64,000 nt of DNA from Campylobacter lari (GCF_004357905.1 NZ_SMTT01000007.1:48858-112857), one strand, 5' to 3'; positions 48,404-59,915 are shown, numbered from the stretch's first letter. The notes: generated by a model not told the origin, from the sequence alone. Made by a program: numbers and translations.

Positions 48404-49794
48404 TATTTTTCCTTCATATAATTTAGTAAATTTTTTATCCTAAGTTTAGCCTTTTGCACTCCTAAAAATTCCAATACTTCAAATATACTAGGACTAACCG
48501 AGTTTCCTGTGAGTGCGATGCGTATAGCTTGAGCTAGGTCTTTTAACTTAAGATTATTTTCTTCTAAGAATTGATTAGTTAATTCTTCAAATTCACAAGC
48601 ATTTTTTTGCTCATTTAAAACCATAGCGTATTTTTCCAAATAAGTTAAATTTGTAACATTGAGAAATTTATCTACAGCCTTTTGATCATATTCTTTTGGG
48701 TCATTTAGTAACACTTTAGCCCCACTAATAATATCATGTAAGGTTTTAGCTCTCTCTCTTAACATATCTAGTAAAAAGCCTGCTTTTTTATACTGACTTA
48801 AATCAAATCCTAAATCTTTTAATTGTCTATTGATTTCTTCAAAAGGTAAAGTTTTAATATAATGAGCATTAAGCCATTCTAATTTTTTAAAATTATAGCA
48901 AGAAGCACTTTTGTTAATATGATTTGGATCAAAAAGCTCTTGCATACTTTCTAAAGAAAAAATTTCATCATCGCCATGACTCCAACCAAGACGCACTAAG
49001 AAATTAAGCAGGGCTTGAGGTAAAATCCCCATATTTTTATATTCCATCACATCAGTTGCTCCATGACGCTTAGAAAGTTTCTTACCATCTTCACCATGTA
49101 TCATAGCTACATGATAAAATTTAGGTATTTTAAAGCCTAGTGCTTCATAAAGGACAATTTGTTTTGGAGTATTTGATAAATGATCATCTCCTCTTATAAC
49201 ATCACTCACACCCATTAGTGCATCATCAATTACAACGGTTAAATTATAAATTGGGCTACCATCGCTTCTTGCAATTACAAAATCATCTAAAATATCTTCA
49301 GCCTTAAAACTAACCTCGCCTTTAATGCCATCTATAAATTTAATCTCTCCACTTTGTGGTGCTTTTACACGCACCACAGGCTCAATACCACTTGGGGGAG
49401 TTCCTTTAAAATCTCTATATCTACCATCATATTTTGGACGCTCTTTAGCTACTTCTTGCTTAGCTCTTAACTCATCAAGCTCTTCTTTGCTCATATAACA
49501 ATAATAAGCCTTACCCTCATCTAGTAATTTTTGAATGTATTTTTTATAAATATCAAATCTTTGGGATTGATACTCAATCATCCCATCATAATCAAGCCCA
49601 CACCATTTAAATGCTTCTATAATAGCTTGCGTAGCTTCTTGTGAATTTCTTTTTAAATCCGTATCTTCAATACGCAATAAAAATTTACCCTTATTTTTTC
49701 TTGCATAAAGATAATTATATAAAGCTGTTCTAAGCCCTCCTATGTGCAAATATCCTGTTGGAGAAGGAGCAAAACGCGTTGTGATTTCTTGCAT
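48403..49794 (-). CDS. gltX: Glutamyl-tRNA synthetase
   Basis: The 463-residue class I synthetase has the HIGH-type motif APSPTGYLHIGGLRTALYNYL (start of residues 8-28) and the KMSKS-type motif GKKLSKRHG (about 238-246). Epsilonproteobacteria carry two GluRS genes, one of which charges tRNA-Gln for the amidotransferase route; this one occupies the position of C. jejuni gltX2 (Cj1288c), but which tRNA it prefers cannot be read from motifs. Confidence 0.95.
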   Translation of the reverse strand: MQEITTRFAPSPTGYLHIGGLRTALYNYLYARKNKGKFLLRIEDTDLKRNSQEATQAIIEAFKWCGLDYDGMIEYQSQRFDIYKKYIQKLLDEGKAYYCYMSKEELDELRAKQEVAKERPKYDGRYRDFKGTPPSGIEPVVRVKAPQSGEIKFIDGIKGEVSFKAEDILDDFVIARSDGSPIYNLTVVIDDALMGVSDVIRGDDHLSNTPKQIVLYEALGFKIPKFYHVAMIHGEDGKKLSKRHGATDVMEYKNMGILPQALLNFLVRLGWSHGDDEIFSLESMQELFDPNHINKSASCYNFKKLEWLNAHYIKTLPFEEINRQLKDLGFDLSQYKKAGFLLDMLRERAKTLHDIISGAKVLLNDPKEYDQKAVDKFLNVTNLTYLEKYAMVLNEQKNACEFEELTNQFLEENNLKLKDLAQAIRIALTGNSVSPSIFEVLEFLGVQKAKLRIKNLLNYMKEK

Positions 49795-49858
49795 ATTTTT
49801 ACCTTTTTTAAATTTTTATTGTTATAATGCTATATTTACACTTAAATAAAGGTTTTAT

Positions 49859-50686
49859 ATGAGAAAATTTTTAATATCTTGTTGTTTTGCTGCAAATATT
49901 TTATATGCTCAAACCCTTGGTGGTGTAGCAATGGTAGTAGAAAATCAACCTATTACTCTTTATGATATAGAACAAACTATGAAAGAATTAAAAACTAATG
50001 ACAAACAAAAAGCTATAGCATTTTTAGTAGATGATAAAGTTCAACAAAGTGAAGCTAAAAAGCTAGGAATTTATGTAAGCACTTTTGAACTTAATGAAAA
50101 ATTAGCCCAAATAGCAAAAGGCAATAAAACTGACATTAATGGTTTGCAAGCAAAGATAGAAAAAGATGGTTTAAATTTTGAAGTTTTTAAAAACAAAGTT
50201 AGAAAAGATCTTGAAAGAGAAAAACTTTATAGAAGCATAATGCAAAATGCAAAAATCAATATTGATGATGAAACACTAAAACATTTTTATGAAAGCAATC
50301 TTGATAAATTTAGCACTTTTTCAAATATAGACTTAGTTGTTTATAATTCTACTAATCCTGAACTTTTACAACAGCTTGCACAAAATCCTATGTATAAAAA
50401 TTCTCAAATTAAATCAAAAGCCATTAGTTTAAACGCAGCTAGTTTAGATCCAAGATTACTTGCTTTGTTAAATAATACAAAAATAGGAGAATTTACTCCA
50501 GTGTTAAATGGCGAAAACGCTTATATAGTGTATTTTGTAAAAGAAAAATATGGTAAAAATCCTATCGAATTTGATTTAATCAAAGATCAAGTTAGCAATG
50601 TCTATACCCTAACTCAAAAAGAACAAGCCTTAAAAAATCATCTTGATAAAATAAGAGCAAATGCCCATATAGAAGAATTAAGATAG
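49859..50686 (+). CDS. SurA-like periplasmic chaperone/PPIase (Cj1289-like)
   Basis: This 275-residue protein has a signal peptide (MRKFLISCCFAANILYAQ) and begins the mature part with GGVAMVVENQPITLYDIEQTM, the SurA N-terminal pattern. A helical chaperone section runs to about 150, and a parvulin-like domain to about 240 (SNIDLVVYNSTNPELL; GEFTPVLNGENAYIVYFV). It corresponds to C. jejuni Cj1289, whose structure is SurA-like. It should assist outer-membrane protein folding. It is transcribed convergently with accC, with a terminator between. Confidence 0.85.
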   Translation: MRKFLISCCFAANILYAQTLGGVAMVVENQPITLYDIEQTMKELKTNDKQKAIAFLVDDKVQQSEAKKLGIYVSTFELNEKLAQIAKGNKTDINGLQAKIEKDGLNFEVFKNKVRKDLEREKLYRSIMQNAKINIDDETLKHFYESNLDKFSTFSNIDLVVYNSTNPELLQQLAQNPMYKNSQIKSKAISLNAASLDPRLLALLNNTKIGEFTPVLNGENAYIVYFVKEKYGKNPIEFDLIKDQVSNVYTLTQKEQALKNHLDKIRANAHIEELR

Positions 50687-50701
50687 GTTAAAACCTATCT
50701 T
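50680..50701. terminator. Terminator between SurA-like gene and accC
   Basis: AAGATAGG (50680-50687) and CCTATCTT (50694-50701) form a stem between the convergent stops, extendable across the TTAAAA loop by T-A pairs. Confidence 0.7.
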
Positions 50702-50704
50702 CAA

Positions 50705-52036
50705 TTAATGTCTTGAAAGATAATTTGTATCATAATTATTATTGATAAAATCTGCATTATCCATCATTGCTAAATGAAAATCTTTGGTTGTTTTTATCCC
50801 ACCTACGATAAGCTCTTGCAAGGCTATTTTCATTTTAGCTATAGCTGTGTTTCTATCTTCTCCCCAAACGACTAATTTTCCAATCATAGAATCATAATAT
50901 GGAGGCACACTATAATCTTGATAACAATGGCTTTCCATTCTTACATTGCGTCCTGCAGGAGCTACATATTTTGTGATTTTACCTGGGCAAGGTAAGAAAG
51001 TTTTAGAATCTTCAGCAGTAATTCTACATTCTATAGAATGACCCTTAAGTTTAATTTCTTCTTGTTTTGGTAAAGGATACCCTTCTGCTACTTTAATCAT
51101 AAGCTCGATAATATCTACCCCGCTTACCATCTCACTCACACAATGCTCAACTTGCAAACGCGTATTCATTTCAATAAAATAAAAATCTAAATTTTTATCC
51201 ACTAAAAACTCAAAAGTTCCCGCACCCTCATAATCAATAGCCTTAGCAGCTTTAACTGCTGTTTCATGAAGTCTTGCTCTTGTTTTTTCATCTAGTAAAA
51301 TTGCAGGAGATTCTTCTATAAGTTTTTGATGGCGTCTTTGCATAGAGCAATCTCTCTCACCCAAATGTATCACATTTCCAAAGCTATCTCCTATGATTTG
51401 CACTTCTATATGGCGTGGGTTTTGGATGTATTTTTCCATATACATAGTTCCATCGCCAAAAGCACTCATCGCTTCACTTTCTGCTGACCAGTAAGCTTTT
51501 TCTAAATCTTTTTCATCTTCAACTACACGCATACCACGGCCGCCACCACCTGCTGCTGCCTTTAAAATCACAGGATAGCCTATTTCTTTAGCAAGTTTTT
51601 TTGCTGCTTCAACCCCACCTAAAGCCCCATCGCTTCCTGGGATTACAGGCACACCTGCTCTTTGCATTACTTGTTTTGCTTTACTTTTATCACTCATTAG
51701 TGCCATAGCAGCTACTGAAGGGCCTATGAATTTGATATTATGTTTTGCACAAATTTCAACAAAATTTTGATTTTCACTTAAAAATCCATATCCTGGAAAA
51801 ATCGCATCCGCTTCGCTAATTTCAGCTGCACTAATAATAGCTGGGATATTTAAATAGCTTTCTGAACTTCTAGCATTTCCTATGCAAATACTCGCATCAG
51901 CATATTTTAAATACAAAGCATCTTTATCTGCAGTAGAATACACACAAATTGCTTTTTTTCCCATTTCTTTTACAGTTCTTAAAGCTCTTAATGCAATTTC
52001 TCCACGATTTGCTATTAAAACTTTTTTAATTTCCAT
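50705..52036 (-). CDS. accC: Biotin carboxylase subunit AccC
   Basis: AccC carboxylates biotin on AccB for malonyl-CoA synthesis. I start at the ATG at 52036 (MEIKKVLIANRGEIALR, 443 residues), behind GGAGAAATTATAAA; an upstream TTG at 52072 would begin inside accB. The motifs KAAAGGGGRGM (ATP-grasp glycine loop, about 159-169), GERDCSMQRRHQKLIEE and FIEMNTRLQVEH are intact. One base separates it from accB. The pair is conserved in C. jejuni (Cj1290c-Cj1291c). Confidence 0.96.
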   Translation of the reverse strand: MEIKKVLIANRGEIALRALRTVKEMGKKAICVYSTADKDALYLKYADASICIGNARSSESYLNIPAIISAAEISEADAIFPGYGFLSENQNFVEICAKHNIKFIGPSVAAMALMSDKSKAKQVMQRAGVPVIPGSDGALGGVEAAKKLAKEIGYPVILKAAAGGGGRGMRVVEDEKDLEKAYWSAESEAMSAFGDGTMYMEKYIQNPRHIEVQIIGDSFGNVIHLGERDCSMQRRHQKLIEESPAILLDEKTRARLHETAVKAAKAIDYEGAGTFEFLVDKNLDFYFIEMNTRLQVEHCVSEMVSGVDIIELMIKVAEGYPLPKQEEIKLKGHSIECRITAEDSKTFLPCPGKITKYVAPAGRNVRMESHCYQDYSVPPYYDSMIGKLVVWGEDRNTAIAKMKIALQELIVGGIKTTKDFHLAMMDNADFINNNYDTNYLSRH

Positions 52037-52037
52037 T

Positions 52038-52487
52038 TTATAATTTCTCCACCACAAATAAAGGCATACCAAATTCTACAGGCTGACCATCTGCAACTAA
52101 TACTTCTACTATCCTACAATCATATTCGGCTTCGATTTCATTCATAATTTTCATCGCTTCAATAATTGCTATAGTACTTCCTTTTTTAATAGTTTGTCCT
52201 GCTTTAGCAAAAGGTGCTGCACCCGGGCTTGGAGCTTGATAAAAAGTACCTACCATAGGGCTGTTGATAGTTGGTTTATTAGAAGAGTTTGAGCTTGCTT
52301 TAGTTTCATTAACTACATTTACATTAATTGGCTGTGGAGCTGGAGCAACAGGAGCTGGAGCTGGTAATTCACAACACATATCTCTTTCAAGTTCTATTTC
52401 AAATCCATCTTGTTCTTTTATTTTAATCTTGCTTATATTTGCTTCTGCAAAAAGTTGCATTAGTTCTTTGATTTCTTCTTTTGTCAT
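52038..52487 (-). CDS. accB: Biotin carboxyl carrier protein AccB
   Basis: AccB carries biotin between the two acetyl-CoA carboxylase half-reactions. The 149-residue protein has a short N-terminal helical part, a Pro/Ala-rich linker (PAPAPVAPAPQPI, about 41-53) and the biotinyl domain with biotin site AIIEAMKIMNEIEAE (Lys about 115). It is the first gene of the accB-accC operon. A divergent gap of about 130 bases separates it from dcd and probably holds both promoters. Confidence 0.96.
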   Translation of the reverse strand: MTKEEIKELMQLFAEANISKIKIKEQDGFEIELERDMCCELPAPAPVAPAPQPINVNVVNETKASSNSSNKPTINSPMVGTFYQAPSPGAAPFAKAGQTIKKGSTIAIIEAMKIMNEIEAEYDCRIVEVLVADGQPVEFGMPLFVVEKL

Positions 52488-52580
52488 ATATTCTCCTTAA
52501 TTTATAAGACTTAATTTATAATTATATATAAAAATACTAAAAATAACTTCAATTATTTATTTTTTACTTTTATTTTAAGA

Positions 52581-52586
52581 TATAAT
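52581..52586 (+). promoter_or_regulatory. Probable -10 box for dcd
   Basis: TATAAT, preceded by TTTAAGA, lies 33 bases before the dcd ATG in the accB-dcd divergent gap. Confidence 0.5.
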
Positions 52587-52618
52587 TTAAAAATTCACTT
52601 TAATTATAAAGGACAAAA

Positions 52619-53179
52619 ATGGGCTTAAAAGCAGATAATTGGATCAAAAAAATGGCATTAGAGCACAATATGATAGAGCCATTTTGTGAAGCAAATATAG
52701 GTAAAGGTATAGTTAGTTATGGGCTTTCAAGCTATGGATATGATATAAGAGTTGGAAGAGAATTTAAGATTTTCACTAATGTAAATTCCACTGTTGTAGA
52801 TCCTAAAAATTTTGTAGAAGAAAATGTAGTAGATTTTGTAGGCGATGTATGTATAGTACCTGCAAATTCTTTCGCGCTTGCAAGAACAGTTGAGTATTTT
52901 AAAATGCCAAATGATGTTTTGGCTATTTGTCTTGGCAAAAGCACTTATGCAAGATGTGGCATTATAGTAAATGTAACTCCTTTTGAGCCAGGTTTTGAAG
53001 GACATATCACTATAGAAATTTCAAACACAACCCCACTACCTGCTAAAATTTATGCTAATGAGGGTATAGCTCAAGTTTTATTTTTACAAGGAGATGAACC
53101 TTGTGATGTAACATATGCTGATAAGAAGGGTAAATACCAAGCTCAAACAGGTATAACTTTACCAAGAATTTTAAAATAA
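52619..53179 (+). CDS. dcd: dCTP deaminase
   Basis: Dcd converts dCTP to dUTP, the main route to dTMP in many Gram-negatives. The 186-residue protein has [42 protein letters not shown] with the catalytic SxxxRxG region (about 112-119), and [19 protein letters not shown] with the catalytic Glu. GGACAAAA precedes the ATG. A flagellar-type promoter overlaps its 3' end, leading into pseB. Confidence 0.95.
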   Translation: MGLKADNWIKKMALEHNMIEPFCEANIGKGIVSYGLSSYGYDIRVGREFKIFTNVNSTVVDPKNFVEENVVDFVGDVCIVPANSFALARTVEYFKMPNDVLAICLGKSTYARCGIIVNVTPFEPGFEGHITIEISNTTPLPAKIYANEGIAQVLFLQGDEPCDVTYADKKGKYQAQTGITLPRILK

Positions 53180-53198
53180 TTTTATTTTCAACCGATAT
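53172..53198 (+). promoter_or_regulatory. Sigma28 (FliA)-like promoter before pseB
   Basis: TAAA at 53172-53175, a 15-base spacer and ACCGATAT at 53191-53198 match the FliA pattern TAAA-N15-GCCGATAA with 10 of 12 positions and exact spacing. It sits about 30 bases before the first flagellin-glycosylation gene. The -35 part overlaps the dcd stop. In such AT-rich DNA the TAAA half is weak evidence; the CGATA half is more telling. Confidence 0.5.
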
Positions 53199-53208
53199 AA
53201 AAATTTAG

Positions 53209-55356
<2,148 letters not shown>

Positions 55357-55364
<8 letters not shown>

Positions 55365-56631
55365 AAGTATGTATGAGCTAGCTTGTGAGCTTTTTCCTAT
55401 ATGCAGAAGTATTACCGGGAAAGGCTTTAGACAAAGCTTAAAAATGCTTGATGAAGCTATGGGGGGGGGTATATTAAAAATTCACTCTATAGCAAGCGGG
55501 AGTAAAATATTTGATTGGGAAGTACCTGCTGAATGGGAGATAAACGATGCTTATATCATCACTCCAGATGGAGAAAAAATTTGTGATTTTAAGCAAAATA
55601 ATCTTCATGTGTTAAACTATAGCACAGGCATAGACACAGAGCTTGATCTAGCAAGCTTACAAGAGCATCTTTACTCTATGGAAGAAATGCCTGATGCTAT
55701 ACCTTATGTGACAAGCTATTATAAAAGGCGTTGGGGTTTTTGCATAAAACATGAAGATAGAATTAAACTAAAAGAAGGAAAATATAAAGTTTTCATAGAT
55801 GCAAAGCACCATGAAAATGGGGTTTTAAACTATGCTGATTTACTCATACCTAGCACGCAAGAAACAAAAGATGAAATTTTAATTTCCACTTACCTTTGTC
55901 ATCCATCTATGGCAAATAACGAGTTAAGTGGTCCTGCGGTAGCTACATTTTTAGCTAAATGGCTTTTAGAACTTAAAGAGAGAAAATATAATTATCGTTT
56001 TGTTTTTTCTCCTGAAACTATAGGAAGTATAGTTTATCTTAGTAAACATTTAAAGTATTTGCAAAAACACACTAAAGCAGGATTTGTACTCTCTTGCATA
56101 GGTGATGATAATGCTTACTCACTCATTCACACTCCAAGTGAAAATACCCTAGCAGATAAAGTAGCTTTGCATACCTTAAAAGAAAAAAATAATTTTAAAG
56201 AATTTAGCTTTTTAGATAGAGGAAGCGATGAGAGACAATACTGCTCTCCTTTAGTAAATTTACCCGTAGTCGGAATTTGTAGAAGTAAGTATCTAGAGTA
56301 TAAAGAATATCATACTAGCAAGGATGACTTAAATTTCATCAGTGAAGAGGGATTGCAAGGTGGCTTAAAAGCTATGCAAGAAATCATTATGAATTTAGAG
56401 GTTAATGAAATTTATCAAAATACGATATTTTGCGAACCTAATTTAGGTAAAAGAGGCTTATACCATACTATCAATACTTCTTCAACCAATGATATACCAA
56501 TATCATGTAATTTTTTAGCATATTGTGATGGTAAAAACGATGTTTTAGATATAGCCTCAAAACTAAACATGCAAGCTTATGAATTAAAAGATTTAATAGA
56601 AAAATTAAAATTTCACGGATTGATAAAATGA
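55357..56631 (+). CDS. Zinc peptidase-like flagellar glycan protein (Cj1295-like)
   Basis: This 424-residue protein combines a peptidase-like core (M28/DUF4910 type) with a C-terminal winged-helix-like part. Metal-site candidates are visible in STYLCHPSMANNELSGPAV (about 173-191), SPETIGSI and YHTSKDDLNF. It matches C. jejuni Cj1295, shown to be needed for a di-O-methylglyceric acid form of pseudaminic acid on flagellin. A G9 tract at codons 35-38 makes it a phase-variable gene; it is in frame here. It overlaps pseC and the next gene by 8 and 4 bases. The catalysed reaction is unknown. Confidence 0.85.
55461..55469 (+). repeat. Poly-G tract (G9), phase-variation site, ON
   Basis: Nine consecutive G residues lie within the first ~40 codons of the Cj1295-like gene. 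A change of one base would shift the frame. With nine G residues the reading frame is full length. Confidence 0.85.
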
Positions 56632-57401
56632 AATATTTTTTAGAATACAATGATAAAAAATACTCTAATGTAGATTTAATAGAAGCTTTTAAAAAACTTG
56701 GTATTAAAAAAGGCGATATTTTGTGTGTGCATAGTGAACTTTTTAATTTTGGCACACCCTTGCTTCCTAGAAATGAATTTTTACAAACTATATTAGATTG
56801 TTTTTTTGAAGTTATAGGTAAAGAAGGTACTTTAATCATGCCTACATTTACTTATAGTTTTTGCAAAAATGAAGTTTATGATAAATTAAATTCTCCTACA
56901 AAAATAGGTGCTTTAAATGAATATTTTCGCAAACAAATAGGAGTAAAACGCACTAATGATCCTATATTTTCCTTTGCTGTAAAAGGAGCTAAAGAAGGAT
57001 TATTTGATACTCAAAATTTATCTTGTTTTGGAGAAAATTCTGGATATGACATTTTAACAAAAAACAACGGCAAAATAATTTATTTTGGATTAGATTGGGC
57101 TCATACTTTTATACACTATATAGAAGAAAAATTTAAAGTAGATTATAGATACTTTAAAATATTTCAAGGAATAATAAAAGATGAAAAAAAAGAATACAAA
57201 AAAGAAATACAATACTATGTAAGATATCTTGATAGACAATCGGAATTAAATTTAGAAAAAATAAATATAATTTTAAATAATGCTAATATATTCTCCAAAA
57301 TTCAATTTGGAGGTGGTATTATTTCATATATCAATACAAATGATTTTGAAAGAATAATTATAAGCGAACTAAAAAAAGATAAAAATATATTAGTAAACTA
57401 A
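56628..57401 (+). CDS. AAC(3)-fold N-acetyltransferase of the glycan locus
   Basis: This 257-residue protein belongs to the aminoglycoside 3-N-acetyltransferase/YokD fold: GIKKGDILCVHSELFNFG (about 25-42), GKEGTLIMPTFTYSF (about 65-79), and FSFAVKGAKEGLFDTQNLSCFGENSGYDILTKNNGKI split around the acetyl-CoA site with the conserved His region WAHTFIHYIEEKFKVDYRYFK. In this locus the substrate is almost certainly a sugar or acyl intermediate of flagellin glycosylation, not an antibiotic. C. jejuni has related genes at Cj1296-Cj1298. It begins inside the end of the preceding gene. Confidence 0.85.
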   Translation: MKYFLEYNDKKYSNVDLIEAFKKLGIKKGDILCVHSELFNFGTPLLPRNEFLQTILDCFFEVIGKEGTLIMPTFTYSFCKNEVYDKLNSPTKIGALNEYFRKQIGVKRTNDPIFSFAVKGAKEGLFDTQNLSCFGENSGYDILTKNNGKIIYFGLDWAHTFIHYIEEKFKVDYRYFKIFQGIIKDEKKEYKKEIQYYVRYLDRQSELNLEKINIILNNANIFSKIQFGGGIISYINTNDFERIIISELKKDKNILVN

Positions 57402-57419
57402 GTTTATATAGGAAAAATT

Positions 57420-58322
57420 ATGCTAGAAAATACAAAAGAATTATTTAAGCTAATAGAAGAAAAAAATCCACTACACAAAAAATGTTTAGATGGATTACAA
57501 CTCTCTAAAGAAGAATATGAAGATTTAGAAAAGCTTATTGTTTATTACAAAGATACACTAAATATTACTTTAGAAGAACAAGCTCAAAGCTATATAGTTG
57601 TATTAAATGATACTTTAGAAGAAACTAGATATTTTATAGAATTTGGAAAATATAGATATAGCACCTTAGCAGAAGTAGAAAATATGGTGTATTTTAATGA
57701 AAACTATATGAAGCAATACATGGTGGGTCTTGCCATATCTTCTTTTATATGGAATGCTCATGTTGAGGTTAGAAGATATTTTGCTAAGTATATAGATGAA
57801 AAACAAAATCAAGAAAATACCTATCTTGAAATAGGACCAGGGCATGGTGAGTTTTTTGTTAAAGCCCTAAGAAGTCAAAAATTTAAAGAATATTTTGGTA
57901 TTGATATATCTCCTATAAGTTGTCAAATGAGCAAGGATATGGTAGAAAATCAGTTTGGCAAAATAAATACTAAATGCGAATTTATATGTAAAGATTTTAC
58001 CAAATGTGAGTTTAACAACAAAGCTGATTTGGTAGTAATAGGAGAGGTTTTAGAACATGTTGAACAACCTTTACAATTTATGAAAGATGTAAAAGCCTTA
58101 TTAAATGATAATGGAGAAATCTTTGCGACTATACCTATCAATGCTCCTGCAATTGATCATATTTATTTATTTTCTCATCCTGATGAAGTTAAAGAATTAC
58201 TTAATAAAGCAGGATTGAAAATCAAAGAATGTGAATATTTTATGGCGAATAATTATTCTTTAGAAAAAGCACTAAAAACAAAAAACGCAATAATCATGAC
58301 AGTAATACTTACAATAAAATAA
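57420..58322 (+). CDS. SAM-dependent methyltransferase of the glycan locus
   Basis: This 300-residue protein has a class I methyltransferase core with motif I YLEIGPGHGEFFVKAL (about 138-153), the acidic loop FGIDISP and motif IV-like ADLVVIGEVLEHVEQP (about 201-216). The N-terminal ~130 residues are a helical extension. It resembles C. jejuni Cj1300, next to an acyl carrier protein gene. Given the FkbH-like enzyme downstream, O-methylation of a glyceryl group is a reasonable job, but this is inference. Confidence 0.8.
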   Translation: MLENTKELFKLIEEKNPLHKKCLDGLQLSKEEYEDLEKLIVYYKDTLNITLEEQAQSYIVVLNDTLEETRYFIEFGKYRYSTLAEVENMVYFNENYMKQYMVGLAISSFIWNAHVEVRRYFAKYIDEKQNQENTYLEIGPGHGEFFVKALRSQKFKEYFGIDISPISCQMSKDMVENQFGKINTKCEFICKDFTKCEFNNKADLVVIGEVLEHVEQPLQFMKDVKALLNDNGEIFATIPINAPAIDHIYLFSHPDEVKELLNKAGLKIKECEYFMANNYSLEKALKTKNAIIMTVILTIK

Positions 58323-58332
58323 AGGGAAATAT

Positions 58333-58560
58333 ATGGAGCAAAAAATTTATGAGATACTATCTAATATATTAGAGATTGAAGTAAATAATAAAACAAAATT
58401 TAGTATGCAAAATTGTGAAAATTGGACCTCGCTATCACATATTGACATCATAATGAGTTTAGAGGAGGAATTTGAAGTTAAATTTGATAAAGACATTCTT
58501 GTTAAATTAAATTCGCAAGAAGAGATTATTAAGGAAATAAAAAAAATAAAAAATGCATAA
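58333..58560 (+). CDS. Acyl carrier protein 1 of the glycan locus
   Basis: This 75-residue acidic carrier protein has the four-helix ACP pattern. The phosphopantetheine Ser lies in NWTSLSHIDIIMSLEEEF (Ser about residue 33), with Thr instead of the usual Asp before it (T-S-L versus D-S-L). Specialised ACPs of this type carry acyl or glyceryl groups destined for sugars. It overlaps the MaoC-SDR gene by 8 bases, suggesting the two proteins are made together. C. jejuni has an ACP (Cj1299) in this neighbourhood. Confidence 0.85.
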   Translation: MEQKIYEILSNILEIEVNNKTKFSMQNCENWTSLSHIDIIMSLEEEFEVKFDKDILVKLNSQEEIIKEIKKIKNA

Positions 58561-59914
58561 AGTCGACCAAAGATATTTAGAAATTTTTTCATATACTAGT
58601 GGAGATTTTAACCCTATACATCTTGATGAAGAATTTGCAAAAAATTCGTATTTTAATGGTCAAATTGTATATGGAATATACCAATTATTCCTAACTATAG
58701 AATTTTTTTTAAAAAAAGAACGCAAACATACAATTAAAATAAAAATAATTAAATCAAATTTTATAAATCCACTTTTTAAAAATCAAAAATTTAAAATTAT
58801 CAAAAAATACCAAAAAAACAATGTGTTAAAATACGAAATCATTGATAAAAATCAAATTTTCTCAAAAATAGAATTTGAGATTGAAAATGAAACTAAAATA
58901 GAAAGTATTTTTTTAAAACATATAAAATTTAAAAAAAATAAACCAAATAATATCAAGTTACTACAAAATAAAAATTATGGCGAGGAATTAGATTACAACA
59001 AAGAACTTTTCAAGAAACTTTTTCCGCTGTGCTCTGCGTATTTAAATTCTAGAAATATAGCTGTTTTAATAGCTAGCACGCGCTTAATTGGAATGAAAAT
59101 TCCAGGTTTAGATAGTATTTATTCTAGTTTAAATTTAGACTTTTCAGAATGTGACACAAATAACAAACTATTATTTAATTTCAAAAAACATCACAACATA
59201 GAATGTTACATGATAAACATTTTAAGTCCCTGCAAAGGAAGCATTAAAGCATTTATCAGACCTCAATTAATAAAAAACACAACTTATTCGTCATTAAAAG
59301 TCAAATATTCTAATTTGCAAAAAACAAATTTTTTCACAAATCAAAAAGCTTTAATTATAGGTGCAAGTAGTGGTTTTGGAAATGTATGCGCCAAATTATT
59401 AGCTCTTGGAGGCGCTACTATTATAGCTACCTATAATTCAAACCATCCAAGCGAAACAATTCCAAATTGCACTTTTATACCACTTGATATTTTAAATGTT
59501 AACAAAAATTTTATAGACACTATTAAAAAATTCAATCCTACTCATATATATTATTTTGCTACACCTAAAATTTCTTCTCAAAATAGTCAATTTAATAAAA
59601 AAATGTTATATAATTTTATGCAATATTATATTTTTGCATTAGATAAAATCTTAAAATATATTAATCCAATTTTAATTTTTACTTCTTCTTCTTCTTCTTT
59701 TGTTGATGATTTACCTTTAGATATGAAAGAATACAGTATGGCAAAAGCTGCAATGGAAGTGTTTATAAAATACATTGAAAAAACTAAAAACATACAAGTC
59801 ATAATGCCAAGATTTCCAAGAGCAAAAACAAATCAAACTTTAAGTTTGATACCTCAAGATTTAAAAGAAGTGGATGAGCTTTTATATCCTGAATTGCTTA
59901 AAATAAGGAGCTAA
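58553..59914 (+). CDS. MaoC-like hydratase fused to SDR ketoreductase
   Basis: This 453-residue fusion starts with a hot-dog domain carrying the (R)-hydratase signature YTSGDFNPIHLDEEFA (residues 14-29; Asp18 and His23 catalytic). A less conserved, probably second hot-dog region follows to about 240. From ~265 there is an SDR domain with GASSGFG (270-276) and YSMAK (Tyr394, Lys398). Together these are ketoreductase and dehydratase activities of fatty-acid or polyketide elongation, on one chain and coupled to an ACP gene. Lys, Asn and Ile are unusually frequent compared with neighbours such as pseB, and the gene reads as more AT-rich, hinting at separate origin. Confidence 0.8.
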   Translation: MHKVDQRYLEIFSYTSGDFNPIHLDEEFAKNSYFNGQIVYGIYQLFLTIEFFLKKERKHTIKIKIIKSNFINPLFKNQKFKIIKKYQKNNVLKYEIIDKNQIFSKIEFEIENETKIESIFLKHIKFKKNKPNNIKLLQNKNYGEELDYNKELFKKLFPLCSAYLNSRNIAVLIASTRLIGMKIPGLDSIYSSLNLDFSECDTNNKLLFNFKKHHNIECYMINILSPCKGSIKAFIRPQLIKNTTYSSLKVKYSNLQKTNFFTNQKALIIGASSGFGNVCAKLLALGGATIIATYNSNHPSETIPNCTFIPLDILNVNKNFIDTIKKFNPTHIYYFATPKISSQNSQFNKKMLYNFMQYYIFALDKILKYINPILIFTSSSSSFVDDLPLDMKEYSMAKAAMEVFIKYIEKTKNIQVIMPRFPRAKTNQTLSLIPQDLKEVDELLYPELLKIRS

Positions 59915-59915
59915 A

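Noticed and set aside
52036..52072. Longer AccC starting at an upstream TTG
   Set aside because: It would overlap accB, and the extra residues do not fit the biotin carboxylase start; the ATG at 52036 has a good GGAG site.
56628..57401. Aminoglycoside resistance gene, from the AAC(3)-like fold
   Set aside because: The gene sits inside a coupled glycan-synthesis operon, and C. jejuni has relatives in the same place; a sugar-pathway role is far more likely.
59681..59701. Trinucleotide repeat (TCT)n in the MaoC-SDR gene as a phase-variation site
   Set aside because: The unit is three bases and in frame, so slippage changes only the number of serines; it is also short.
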